A DNA stretch of 64,000 nucleotides from Variovorax guangxiensis (GTDB lineage: Bacteria; Pseudomonadota; Gammaproteobacteria; Burkholderiales; Burkholderiaceae_C), in assembly GCF_003952165.1 (NCBI RefSeq), contig NZ_RXFT01000024.1, positions 1 through 64,000 of the forward strand, in the 5' to 3' direction. Both the position numbers and the translations under genes were made by a program. The notes beneath the pieces are model-generated. The model made no database searches and was not told the DNA's origin. It saw only the letters and a program-made list of their open reading frames with translations. Positions 51,298 to 59,237 of the stretch are shown here, piece by piece. Every line of letters begins with the position of its first letter. The stretch's first letter is position 1.

Positions 51298-52632
51298 ATG
51301 GCCTACCAGGACTTCAACATGGACAACCAGTGGTTGCCCTTCACCCCCAACCGTCATTTCCGCAAGGACCCGCGGGTGTTCGTGGCGGCCGACGGCATGG
51401 AGTTCACCACCCACGACGGCCGCAAGGTGATCGACGGCATCTCGTCGCTGTGGTGCGTGGGCGCGGGCCACAACCGCAAGCCGATCAACGAGGCGATCAA
51501 GCAGCAGCTCGACACGCTGGACTACGCCACCGCCTTCCAGGTGAGCAACGACCGTGCCTTCAAGGCGGCCGAGATGATCGCCTCGCTGGCCCCGGGCGAC
51601 CTGAACAAGGTGCTCTTCTGCAATTCGGGCTCGGAAGCCGCCGACACCTCGATGAAGGTGGCGCTGGCCTACCACCGCGCGCGCGGCGAGGGCCACCGCA
51701 ATGTGTTCATCGGCCGCGAGAAGGGCTACCACGGCGTGGGCTTCGGCGGCATGTCGGTGGGCGGCATACCGGGCAACCGCAAGGTGTTCGGCTCGGCGTT
51801 CCTGCCGCGCGTGGACCACATGCGCTTCATCCACGATCCGGTGAACCACGCCTACATCCACAACGAGGAGCCGGTGTGGGCCGAAGACCCGCTGGTCGAG
51901 CTCGAGACGCGCATCCTGCCGCTGCACGACCCGAGCAACGTGGCCGCGATCATCGTGGAGCCGGTGGCCGGCTCGGCCGGCTGGTACCTGCCGCCCAAGG
52001 GCTATCTCAAGCGCCTGCGCGAGATCTGCGACAAGCACGGCATCCTGCTGATCTTCGACGAGGTCATCACCGGCTTCGGCCGCATGGGCACCAACTTCGC
52101 GTCCGACTACTTCGGCGTGGTGCCCGACATGCTGAACTTCGCCAAGTGCGTGACCAACGGCGTCATCCCGCTGGGCGGCGTGATCTGCCGCGACAAGCTC
52201 TACGACGCGATGATGAAGACCGACGCGCCCGAGCACGTGGTCGAGTTCTTCCACGGCTACACCTACTCGGGCCACCCGGTGGCCTGCGCCGCGGCCATTG
52301 CCACGCTCGATCTGTTCAGGCAGGAGAACCTCTTCGCGCGCGCCGGCGAAATGGGCAAGGTGCTGGGCGACGCCTTCCACAGCACCTTGAAGGGCCTGCC
52401 CAACGTCACCAGCATCCGCAGCCTCGGCCTCGCCGCTGCGGTGGAGCTCGCGCCCATCGCGGGCACGCCGGGCAAGCGCGCCTACGAGATTTTCCTCGAC
52501 TGCTTCCACAAGGGCGCGCTGGTGCGGCCCGCGGGCGACGTGCTGGTGATCGCGCCGCCGTACATCGTGGAGAAGTCGCACATCGACACGCTGGTGAACA
52601 CGCTGGCCGATTCGATCAAGGCGCACGCCTGA
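51298..52632 (+). CDS. Omega-amino acid-pyruvate aminotransferase (class III)
   Basis: 444 residues. Class III PLP aminotransferase with the opening MDNQWLPFTPNRHFRKDPR typical of beta-alanine/omega-amino acid:pyruvate transaminases. The PLP lysine is Lys283 in NFAKCVTNGVIPLGG; IIVEPVAGSAGW and LLIFDEVITGFGRMG are the other signature blocks. It moves the amino group of beta-alanine or similar amines to pyruvate, in the cytoplasm. AGGAG precedes ATG 51298. Single-gene unit closed by a long-stem terminator. Confidence 0.9.
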   Translation: MAYQDFNMDNQWLPFTPNRHFRKDPRVFVAADGMEFTTHDGRKVIDGISSLWCVGAGHNRKPINEAIKQQLDTLDYATAFQVSNDRAFKAAEMIASLAPGDLNKVLFCNSGSEAADTSMKVALAYHRARGEGHRNVFIGREKGYHGVGFGGMSVGGIPGNRKVFGSAFLPRVDHMRFIHDPVNHAYIHNEEPVWAEDPLVELETRILPLHDPSNVAAIIVEPVAGSAGWYLPPKGYLKRLREICDKHGILLIFDEVITGFGRMGTNFASDYFGVVPDMLNFAKCVTNGVIPLGGVICRDKLYDAMMKTDAPEHVVEFFHGYTYSGHPVACAAAIATLDLFRQENLFARAGEMGKVLGDAFHSTLKGLPNVTSIRSLGLAAAVELAPIAGTPGKRAYEIFLDCFHKGALVRPAGDVLVIAPPYIVEKSHIDTLVNTLADSIKAHA

Positions 52633-52691
52633 ACAAGCGCTGAAAGGACATGCGGCGGCAGCCGCAGATCGATGTCCGGATACGGCGAGTA

Positions 52692-52747
52692 AAGGCGGCG
52701 GGGAACGCGCAGCATGTGAATGTTCGCGGCCCCGCCGCCTTCTCTTT
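52692..52747 (+). terminator. Long-stem terminator after the aminotransferase gene
   Basis: A 12-bp perfect stem AAGGCGGCGGGG / CCCCGCCGCCTT with a 26-nt loop (which can form a smaller GAAC/GTTC pair), followed by CTCTTTT. Unusually wide loop for a terminator. Confidence 0.65.
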
Positions 52748-52762
52748 TCCGAGGACACGATC

Positions 52763-53344
52763 ATGCTGAAGCTGCAATTGAGCCGCATCGAGTCGCCGCT
52801 GGGCGGGCTCCTTCTCGTCGTCGACGACGCCGGCGCGATCCATGCGCTGGACTACGCGGACCATCGCGCCCGCCTGCATCGTCTTCTGCGCCAGTTGCAC
52901 GAAGGCGAGTTCGAACTGGCTGAAGGAAGCGCTGCACCGCATGCGGTGGCCGATGCATTGCGCCGCTACTTCGACGGCGATCTCGCCGCCATCGAAGCGC
53001 TGCCCGTAGCCACGCTGGGCGACTCGCTTCAGCGCAAGGTGTGGGCCGCGCTGCGCCGCATTCCGGCGGGCCGCGCCACCAGCTACGGCGAACTCGCGAA
53101 GCAGCTGGGCTTCGACGATCCGCGCGCGGCCATCGACGTCGGCGCGGCCAACGGATCGAACCCCGTCAGCATCGTCGTGCCTTGCCACCGCGTGATCGGC
53201 AGGAACGGCGAGCTCAAGGGCTACGCGGGCGGTGTCGTGCGCAAGCGGCGCCTGCTGGAGCATGAAGGTGCGCTGCCCGGCGCCGGAGAATGCAGGCCCG
53301 CAATCGCAACGGCGGTGCAGGAGACGATGCAGCTCGCGTTCTGA
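52763..53344 (+). CDS. ogt: Methylated-DNA-[protein]-cysteine S-methyltransferase (Ogt type)
   Basis: 193 residues. The helix-turn-helix GRATSYGELAKQLG and the active site VVPCHRVIG (Cys141, the alkyl acceptor) are intact; RNGELKGYAGGVVRK follows. Repairs O6-methylguanine and O4-methylthymine by suicide transfer. It lacks the Ada DNA-binding N-terminus, so it is the stand-alone type. GAGGACA precedes ATG 52763. Confidence 0.93.
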   Translation: MLKLQLSRIESPLGGLLLVVDDAGAIHALDYADHRARLHRLLRQLHEGEFELAEGSAAPHAVADALRRYFDGDLAAIEALPVATLGDSLQRKVWAALRRIPAGRATSYGELAKQLGFDDPRAAIDVGAANGSNPVSIVVPCHRVIGRNGELKGYAGGVVRKRRLLEHEGALPGAGECRPAIATAVQETMQLAF

Positions 53345-53384
53345 ACGGGGACCGGCCGCGCGGCGCGCCTCTGCCTCGCCTCGT

Positions 53385-54263
53385 TCAGGTCCTGGGCTGC
53401 GGCCGGGCCTGGCGCTTGAACTCGGCGCAGTAGTCCTTCTCGGGCAGCGGCGGCGTGCGCCAGATGCGGTCGTAGTCGCCGGTCTCGGGGCCAGCCGCCG
53501 AAGCCGGCGCCGCCAGCAGCCGCACGGTGGCGATCTTCACGTCGTCGGGCAGGTGCTGCGGCACGCCGAGCGCGCGCACCACGTGGCCGGCGCCGGCGAT
53601 GAGCAGCACCGTCTGGCCCGGCTTCCTCGCCTTGACGATGGCCTGCGCCATCGCGCGGTCGCGGCCCACCTGGATGCGGGTCATGGGAACGATCTGCGAT
53701 TCGGGAAGCATCCGGCAATGGCCGTCGCGCACGGCGTCCTGCTGGGCGGCGAAAGCTTCGCCGTTGAGCTGCACGTCGAGCGAGACGTCGGCCATCGCGT
53801 TCTTCATGCGCGAGCGCGGCAGGTTGGCGCCGACCACCGGCACGCCGGCGCGCACGGCGGCCATCACGGCGGGGCCGTAGCTGGCCCAGGGCCAGGCCTT
53901 GTCGCTCCAGTCGAGCGCGGCCTGCACCTGCGCTTCGGTGGCGGTGGACGCGAGCTGCGCGGTGCTGCGGCCTTCCTCGGCCATCTCCAGCGCCAGCGCG
54001 GCGAGGTGGCCGCGCGCGGCCAGCGCCTCGACCGTCTCGCGCTCGATGACGTGGTGCTCGCTCGCGTCGTGCTGCTCGCCGAGCAGCAGGGCATCGACCG
54101 GCTGCAATGCCGCGACGCGGCGCGCGATGGGGGCGTCGGGCGCATCGGCACCCGAGGCGGAAAGGCTGGAAAGCGCCGAGCAGCCCGCGAGCGTGGCCGC
54201 GGCGAAGAGGGGGAGCAGCAGCGGCAGCCAGGAAGCCCGAGCGGGCCGGTGAGGAAGAAGCAT
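53385..54263 (-). CDS. ChaN family heme-binding-like lipoprotein
   Basis: 292 residues. Lipobox LAGC with Cys28, then the ChaN/DUF399 domain: LLLGEQHDASEHHVIERETV, ALEMAEEGRST, YGPAVMAAVRAGVPVVGANLPRS and VLLIAGAGHV. In Campylobacter ChaN binds heme dimers in the periplasm with a Tyr ligand, and some relatives look like metal-dependent enzymes (G-E-x-H motif). Role here unknown; possibly iron or heme related. Divergent from the AbrB-type gene. Confidence 0.82.
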   Translation of the reverse strand: MLLPHRPARASWLPLLLPLFAAATLAGCSALSSLSASGADAPDAPIARRVAALQPVDALLLGEQHDASEHHVIERETVEALAARGHLAALALEMAEEGRSTAQLASTATEAQVQAALDWSDKAWPWASYGPAVMAAVRAGVPVVGANLPRSRMKNAMADVSLDVQLNGEAFAAQQDAVRDGHCRMLPESQIVPMTRIQVGRDRAMAQAIVKARKPGQTVLLIAGAGHVVRALGVPQHLPDDVKIATVRLLAAPASAAGPETGDYDRIWRTPPLPEKDYCAEFKRQARPQPRT

Positions 54264-54341
54264 CGCGCCATACTATGCCCCCGGCGCGCGCCCGCGGTGC
54301 CGTCCGCCGCCGCTTTTCCCTGTCGTCCCTTCTTCCGGTCC

Positions 54342-55424
54342 GTGTCTTCCCGATATCCCGTTCGCGTGCTGGCCACGCTGCTGCTGGCGCTCGCTGCCGC
54401 GGGCGCGTGCCTGGCGCTGCGCACGCCGCTGCCCTGGATGATCGGCCCGCTGCTCGCGGTGTCGCTGGCCTCGATTGCCGGCGCACCCACCGCGAGCTAC
54501 ACGCCGCTGCGCAACGCGGGGCAGTGGACCATCGGCACCGCGCTGGGGCTGTACTTCACGCCGCACGTGGTGGCGCTGGTGGCCAGCGTCTGGTGGGCGA
54601 TCGTGCTGGCGATCGCGTGGGCGCTGCTGCTGGGCGTGGGATTCGGGCGCTGGCTCCACGCGATGCATGCGTCGCGCATGCCGCAGGTGCCGGCGAAATC
54701 CATGAGAGCCACGACTTACTTCTCCGGCGCTATCGGCGGTGCCTCGGAGATGACGCTGATGGCCGAATCGGCCGGCGCGCGCACCGACCTCGTGGCCGCG
54801 GCGCACAGCCTGCGGCTGGTGGTGGTGACGGTGACCATCCCGTTCGCGATGCAGTGGAGCGGCCTGCACGGGCTGGAGATCAACCCGCCCGGCGTGCGCG
54901 AAGTGAGCCCCGGCGGCCTCGCGTTGCTGGCGGTGGCGACCGGCATCGGCGCGCTCGCGATGCGCGCGCTGAAGCGCACCAATCCGTGGTTCATCGGGCC
55001 GCTGCTGGTGGCGATGGGCTTCACCATCGCGGGCCAGTCGCTGTCGGCCGTGCCCACGTGGATGTCGAACGCGGCGCAACTGGTGATCGCGGTGAGCCTG
55101 GGCGTGCGCTTCAGCCGGGAGTTCCTGCACACGGCGCCGCGCTGGCTGGGCTCGGTGGTTCTGGGCACTTTCGGCATGCTGGTGCTCTGCGGTGGCGTGG
55201 CATGGCTGCTGGCGTGGGCGACGGGGCTGCACCCGGCCACGATGATCCTGGGCACCTCGCCGGGCGGCATCGCGGAGATGTCGATCACCGCCAAGGTGCT
55301 GCAGCTGGGCGTGCCGGTGGTCACGGCCTTCCAGGTCTGCCGGCTGGTGGCGGTGCTGCTGATCGTGGGGCCGATGTTCCGGTGGATCTACCGCCAGGAC
55401 GCAGCAAGGCCGGCGCGGCCATGA
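54342..55424 (+). CDS. AbrB family membrane protein (putative ammonia monooxygenase/transporter)
   Basis: 360 residues from GTG 54342. Ten or so hydrophobic segments in two repeats, each containing a P-W-(M/F)-I-G-P-L-L motif (residues about 26-33 and 216-223), the mark of this family. Annotated elsewhere as AbrB or putative ammonia monooxygenase, but it has no monooxygenase features and is better viewed as a transporter-like protein. MILGTSPGGIAEMSI and SGAIGGASEMTLM are the internal repeat loops. Start uncertain; GTG 54366 also possible. Confidence 0.8.
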   Translation: MSSRYPVRVLATLLLALAAAGACLALRTPLPWMIGPLLAVSLASIAGAPTASYTPLRNAGQWTIGTALGLYFTPHVVALVASVWWAIVLAIAWALLLGVGFGRWLHAMHASRMPQVPAKSMRATTYFSGAIGGASEMTLMAESAGARTDLVAAAHSLRLVVVTVTIPFAMQWSGLHGLEINPPGVREVSPGGLALLAVATGIGALAMRALKRTNPWFIGPLLVAMGFTIAGQSLSAVPTWMSNAAQLVIAVSLGVRFSREFLHTAPRWLGSVVLGTFGMLVLCGGVAWLLAWATGLHPATMILGTSPGGIAEMSITAKVLQLGVPVVTAFQVCRLVAVLLIVGPMFRWIYRQDAARPARP

Positions 55425-55426
55425 AA

Positions 55427-55451
55427 AAAGCGCCCGCGGGGGGCGCTTTCT
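55427..55451. terminator. Bidirectional rho-independent terminator
   Basis: AAAGCGCCC / GGGCGCTTT 9-bp stem with a 5-nt loop, A-run on the left and T-rich on the right, between the convergent AbrB-type and DUF3567 genes. Confidence 0.8.
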
Positions 55452-55489
55452 GTCGCTCCGAAGGGAGCTTGGGGGGGCCGGAAGCGGCT

Positions 55490-55768
55490 TCAGTGCACCA
55501 GAACGGGCGTGTGCGCCAGTTCCGCGTAGCCTTCGAGGGTGTCCTCGACTTCTTCCTGCGTGGGGGTGTTGAGCTGCCAGGCGGCGATCTGTTGCTGGAA
55601 CAGTTCGGCCCAGGAGCCATCGAGGTACACCTCCTTGCCCGAACGCTTGTCCACGATCTCGAAGCCATGGCGTTCGAGGACCGGCATGTTCGGCTGCGCG
55701 GAGTCCTCGCCTTCATTGGGCTGCACGTGGACGACGACGAAAGACTCCGAGTCATAAAGCATGTTCAT
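55490..55768 (-). CDS. DUF3567 family small protein
   Basis: 92 residues starting MNMLYDSESFVVVHV, the usual family opening; CAGGG lies upstream of ATG 55768. A longer frame starts at ATG 55801 but has no ribosome binding site. A short beta-strand start (FVVVHV), then GFEIVDKRSGKEVYLDGSWAEL and a helical end. Small cytoplasmic protein of unknown function found mainly in Burkholderiales. A nested inverted repeat lies in its upstream region. Confidence 0.78.
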   Translation of the reverse strand: MNMLYDSESFVVVHVQPNEGEDSAQPNMPVLERHGFEIVDKRSGKEVYLDGSWAELFQQQIAAWQLNTPTQEEVEDTLEGYAELAHTPVLVH

Positions 55769-55824
55769 GGCGGGCCCTGTGAGAATGTCGATGGCGTTCA
55801 TGGGGGTTAGATAGCAATCAACGC

Positions 55825-55866
55825 GCCAGTTTCAAGATAGGTTGTCTATCTGTAAAACCAACTGGC
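55825..55866. promoter_or_regulatory. Nested inverted repeat upstream of the DUF3567 gene
   Basis: Outer arms GCCAGTT (55825-55831) and AACTGGC (55860-55866) enclose an inner perfect pair AGATAG (55835-55840) and CTATCT (55846-55851). Two further GATAG/CTATC copies lie nearby (TTAGATAG at about 55807, CCTATCT at about 55872). The T-rich AT content contrasts with coding DNA; looks like a multi-site operator or an RNA fold at the promoter. Confidence 0.45.
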
Positions 55867-55915
55867 TAATTGGCCTATCTCTGGCTCCTTTCGCTTCGTT
55901 AGCGTGACTTTCTCC

Positions 55916-57112
55916 TCAATTGGGCGGGCCGGAGGGCAGGGGTTTGCGCAACTGCGCGTCAGCGAAGTCCCCGTTGGCCTCGGTTTGCCTGATCCGCACG
56001 GGTAGATACCCGTATTCCGGGGCCAGCCAGAGTTCCAGTTTCCTGTCGAAGGCCTTGCGCGGGTCGCGGGTGAGCTTGCGGGCGGTGAATTCGCCGGCGG
56101 GCAGGCTGAGCTTTTCCTCCTCGCCGACCACGAAAACCCAGACTTCGGCGTCCCGCGGCCCCACGGTCTGCACCGAGATCCTGGTGCCGGCGGGATAGCG
56201 CTGCGGGCTGGCCGCCAGCAGGCCGCCGAGCTGCATCATCACGCTCATGCGGTCCTGCGCGCCCGGCAGCAGCGGCACCGGGGGCGCGTTGTTGCTGAAG
56301 ACGATCTGGTTCTGGTCGCGCACGAAATGCGAGGCCACTTCGGACTTGCGGCTTTCGGAGTACCGCTCCGGCTCCAGGCCTGAAGGGCCGATGCGCCCGG
56401 TGCTGTGCCAGTTGAGCAGGGTGAAGAACACCGCCTTGAGCGTCAGCCGGCCGTCGTAGCGGGTGCCGTCCTGCAGCCAGACCAGCTCGCCGAACACGCC
56501 GCGCTGGGGGGATGCGCCGCTCTGGCCGGTGGCCTCGAAGTCCAGCGTGACCGAGCCCGGGATCTTCATCGCCTGGGTGCCGGCGATGGTGCCCGAGGCC
56601 TCGCCGCCGGCCGCCGCCTGGGTGCCGGTTCCGCTGCCGCCGGAGGGCGATGTCGCTCCAGCCGGCGCGCTGGCCGCCGCTTCGGGTGGTGCTGCTCCTG
56701 AATCGGTAGCGGCCTGGGCTGTCAGGTCGGGCGTTTCCGGTGCTGGTGTCGCGGCTGTCTCGGGTTCGGGCGACGGCTCGGCGGGGGCCGGCTTCGGTGC
56801 CGGCTTCGGCCTGGGCACCGAGGCTTCGCGCGGCCGCTTGGGCTTCGGGGGCGGTGCGGGCTTCGCTTCTGCGGGGGCGGCTGCCGGCGCGGGCGCCTCG
56901 GCGGCCGGCGGCGCGATCACGATGGTGCGTGTGCTGAACTTGTTCGCCAGCGGCGAGGGCTCCGGCCCGATGGCCATCGGCGCCAGCCCGAGCAGCAGCA
57001 GGTGGACCAGCCCCACCAGCAACGTCAGCCCGATCAGCACCCGCCACGACGGACGCCCCGGCAGGCCGGGAGGCAGCGACGGCGAGGAAGAAGGGGCGAC
57101 GAGCGTCGGCAT
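55916..57112 (-). CDS. DUF3108 protein with TonB-like proline-rich linker
   Basis: 398 residues from ATG 57112 (a TTG start 39 nt upstream is possible). A single membrane helix at about 27-47 is followed by 100 residues rich in Pro, Ala, Glu and Lys (EAKPAPPPKPKRPREA and similar, about 75-160), then Gly/Ala-rich sequence, then the DUF3108 domain (about 190-385; VTLDFEATGQSG to WLAPEYGYLPVRIR). The layout, inner-membrane anchor plus proline-rich periplasm-spanning arm plus periplasmic beta domain, is like TonB. DUF3108 function is unknown; related lipoprotein folds (LolA/LolB-like) suggest lipid or hydrophobic ligand handling. Confidence 0.78.
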   Translation of the reverse strand: MPTLVAPSSSPSLPPGLPGRPSWRVLIGLTLLVGLVHLLLLGLAPMAIGPEPSPLANKFSTRTIVIAPPAAEAPAPAAAPAEAKPAPPPKPKRPREASVPRPKPAPKPAPAEPSPEPETAATPAPETPDLTAQAATDSGAAPPEAAASAPAGATSPSGGSGTGTQAAAGGEASGTIAGTQAMKIPGSVTLDFEATGQSGASPQRGVFGELVWLQDGTRYDGRLTLKAVFFTLLNWHSTGRIGPSGLEPERYSESRKSEVASHFVRDQNQIVFSNNAPPVPLLPGAQDRMSVMMQLGGLLAASPQRYPAGTRISVQTVGPRDAEVWVFVVGEEEKLSLPAGEFTARKLTRDPRKAFDRKLELWLAPEYGYLPVRIRQTEANGDFADAQLRKPLPSGPPN

Positions 57113-57252
57113 CGGTAAGTGGAGTGGGGCGCCGGCCCGGAGGTTCACCAAAGACCACCTCGGTAAACTGCCGCCCGTTCAACCAGTTTAAGTGGGAGCG
57201 GCGACCGGTCCGTGCCGGCGGCCCGCTCCAGTCCTCACGCACGCACCGCATC

Positions 57253-58350
57253 ATGAAACTCGCCACCCTGAAGGACGGCTCGCGCGACGGCCAGCTCGTC
57301 GTCGTATCGCGCGACCTCACGCTCGCCCACTACGCCACCGGCATCGCGAACCGGCTGCAGCAGGTGCTGGACGACTGGGGCTTCATGAGCCCGCAGCTGC
57401 AGGACCTGTACGCGAGCCTCAATGCCGGCCGCGCGCGCCACGCCTTTCCCTTCGACCCCTCGATGTGCATGGCCCCGCTGCCGCGCGCCTACCAGTGGGC
57501 CGACGGCTCGGCCTACATCAATCATGTGGAGTTGGTGCGCAAGGCGCGCAACGCCGAGGTGCCCGAGAGCTTCTACACCGACCCGCTGATGTACCAGGGC
57601 GGCAGCGACGACTTCCTCGGCCCGACCGACGACGTGGTCGTGCCCAGCGAGGCCATGGGCATCGACTTCGAGGCCGAGATCGCGGTCATCACCGGCGACG
57701 TGCGCATGGGTGCCACGCCCGACCAGGCGCTCGACGGCATCCGCCTCGTGATGCTGGCCAACGACGTGAGCCTGCGCAACCTCATCCCGGCCGAACTCGC
57801 CAAGGGCTTCGGCTTCTTCCAGAGCAAGCCCGCCACCGCCTTCAGCCCCGTGGCCGTCACGCTCGACGAACTCGGCGAGGCCTGGCAGCACGGCCGCGTG
57901 CACCTGGCGCTGCAAAGCAGCTGGAACGGCCGCAAGGTCGGCATGTGCGACGCCGGCCCGGAGATGACCTTCCACTTCGGCCAGCTCATCGCCCATATCG
58001 CCAAGACCCGCAACGTGCGCGCCGGCAGCATCGTCGGCAGCGGCACCGTGAGCAACAAGGGCGTGGAGAAGAAGGACGGCCAGATGGAGTGGCCCAAGGG
58101 CTACTCGTGCATCGCCGAGAAGCGCTGCATCGAGACCATCCAGACCGGCCAGCCCTATACCGACTTCATGAAGTTCGGCGACACCATCCGCATCGAGATG
58201 AAGGGCCTGGACGGTCGCTCTCTCTTCGGCGCGATCGACCAGGAGATCGTGTCCACCGCGGGGCGTCCGAAGGATGCGCCGGTGTCGCTGGTCAAGCCGC
58301 AGGCCGGCGACGAGGCGCCGCAGCCCGAAGAGGAAACCCCGGAAGACTGA
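57253..58350 (+). CDS. Fumarylacetoacetate hydrolase family protein
   Basis: 365 residues. FAH fold with the metal-binding acidic residues in IDFEAEIAVITGDV and the NDVSLRN motif, plus SKPATAFSPVAVT and GSGTVSNKG. FAH-family enzymes hydrolyse fumarylacetoacetate, fumarylpyruvate or related C-C bonds, or decarboxylate oxaloacetate. Nearby FAD hydroxylase and regulator genes point to aromatic acid breakdown (homogentisate- or gentisate-type pathways); the ring-cleavage dioxygenase and isomerase are not in this window. The C-terminal 30 residues are an acidic, Pro-rich extension. Confidence 0.87.
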   Translation: MKLATLKDGSRDGQLVVVSRDLTLAHYATGIANRLQQVLDDWGFMSPQLQDLYASLNAGRARHAFPFDPSMCMAPLPRAYQWADGSAYINHVELVRKARNAEVPESFYTDPLMYQGGSDDFLGPTDDVVVPSEAMGIDFEAEIAVITGDVRMGATPDQALDGIRLVMLANDVSLRNLIPAELAKGFGFFQSKPATAFSPVAVTLDELGEAWQHGRVHLALQSSWNGRKVGMCDAGPEMTFHFGQLIAHIAKTRNVRAGSIVGSGTVSNKGVEKKDGQMEWPKGYSCIAEKRCIETIQTGQPYTDFMKFGDTIRIEMKGLDGRSLFGAIDQEIVSTAGRPKDAPVSLVKPQAGDEAPQPEEETPED

Positions 58351-58356
58351 AGCGGC

Positions 58357-59139
58357 TCAGTGCGGCCCCGCGCCGCGCAGCAGCTCCTTCTGCGACCGTA
58401 TCCCCAGCCGCCGGAACGCCCGGTACTGGTGGGTGCGCACGGTAGTCAGCTCCACGCCGATCTCGCGTGCCGCTTCCTTGGCCGTGCGGCCCGCCATCAG
58501 GTGGCCGATGACTTCGCGCTCGCGCAGGCTCAGCCTCAGCAGCCGCTCGGCGAGGTCGGGCTCCACCGCCTTGCGTGCGCCGACCGCGCTGCGGCCGTGC
58601 GCCGCGGTGGCGTCGGCCAGCAGCGTGGCGTGCGCCTCGATGAGCGCGAAATCCGCCGCGCCGAACTCCGGCTGCGCGAGGCTGCGGTAGAAGCTCACCG
58701 CCACGCGCTGCCCCGTGGGCTGCAGCAACAGCACCGACGCGCGCTCGCGGATGCCTACGTCGCCATAGCAGGCGGCGCGGTACACCGGGTCGGCCACCTC
58801 GTCGGCGCGCTGGTGGCCCATCCATAGCTGTGCGCGCCCGGGCAGCTTGCGCGCGGCGAGCCAGGCCATGTTCGGGTCGAGCAGGTCGAAGCGCTGAGCC
58901 ACATAGCGTTCCGATGTGCGCTCGGCCGTGCTGCCGTAGCTGCTGGCGGCCGACACCAGCTCGATGCGGCCGGCGGCATCGACCACGAACACGGTGCAGA
59001 AGGTCACCGGCATCACGCGCTGCATGGCCTTGAGGTAGCTGGTCGCGAGCAGCGGCGTGCCCACGCCCGAGAGCACGTCGCCGACCACGGCCGCGGCCAG
59101 CGCGGCGTCTTCGGAAGGGTGGATGCGCCAGCGTCTCAT
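58357..59139 (-). CDS. LuxR family transcriptional regulator
   Basis: 260 residues from ATG 59139. N-terminal 190 residues are an unassigned sensor-like domain; the C-terminal LuxR helix-turn-helix is at about 205-250 (LSLREREVIGHLMAGRTAKEA, VELTTVRTHQYRAFRRLG). It converges with the FAH gene (6-nt gap) and is divergent from the FAD hydroxylase operon across 98 nt, so it probably regulates that operon. No receiver domain is present, so it is not a classical two-component response regulator. Confidence 0.83.
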   Translation of the reverse strand: MRRWRIHPSEDAALAAAVVGDVLSGVGTPLLATSYLKAMQRVMPVTFCTVFVVDAAGRIELVSAASSYGSTAERTSERYVAQRFDLLDPNMAWLAARKLPGRAQLWMGHQRADEVADPVYRAACYGDVGIRERASVLLLQPTGQRVAVSFYRSLAQPEFGAADFALIEAHATLLADATAAHGRSAVGARKAVEPDLAERLLRLSLREREVIGHLMAGRTAKEAAREIGVELTTVRTHQYRAFRRLGIRSQKELLRGAGPH

Positions 59140-59237
59140 GGCTGGGAAAGGAAGAGGAAAAGGGCGCGCATGCGGGTAAACACCTCGTACGAAGTTATGA
59201 CATTGCCGCCCCTCGCGCATCGGGACAATCCCGCCGG

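Noticed and set aside
54342..55424. Ammonia monooxygenase function for the AbrB-type protein
   Set aside because: The name comes from old annotation; the sequence shows only duplicated transporter-like membrane repeats without copper ligands.
55769..55801. Upstream ATG 55801 for the DUF3567 gene
   Set aside because: No ribosome binding site, and the family begins at the MNMLYDS methionine, which has one.
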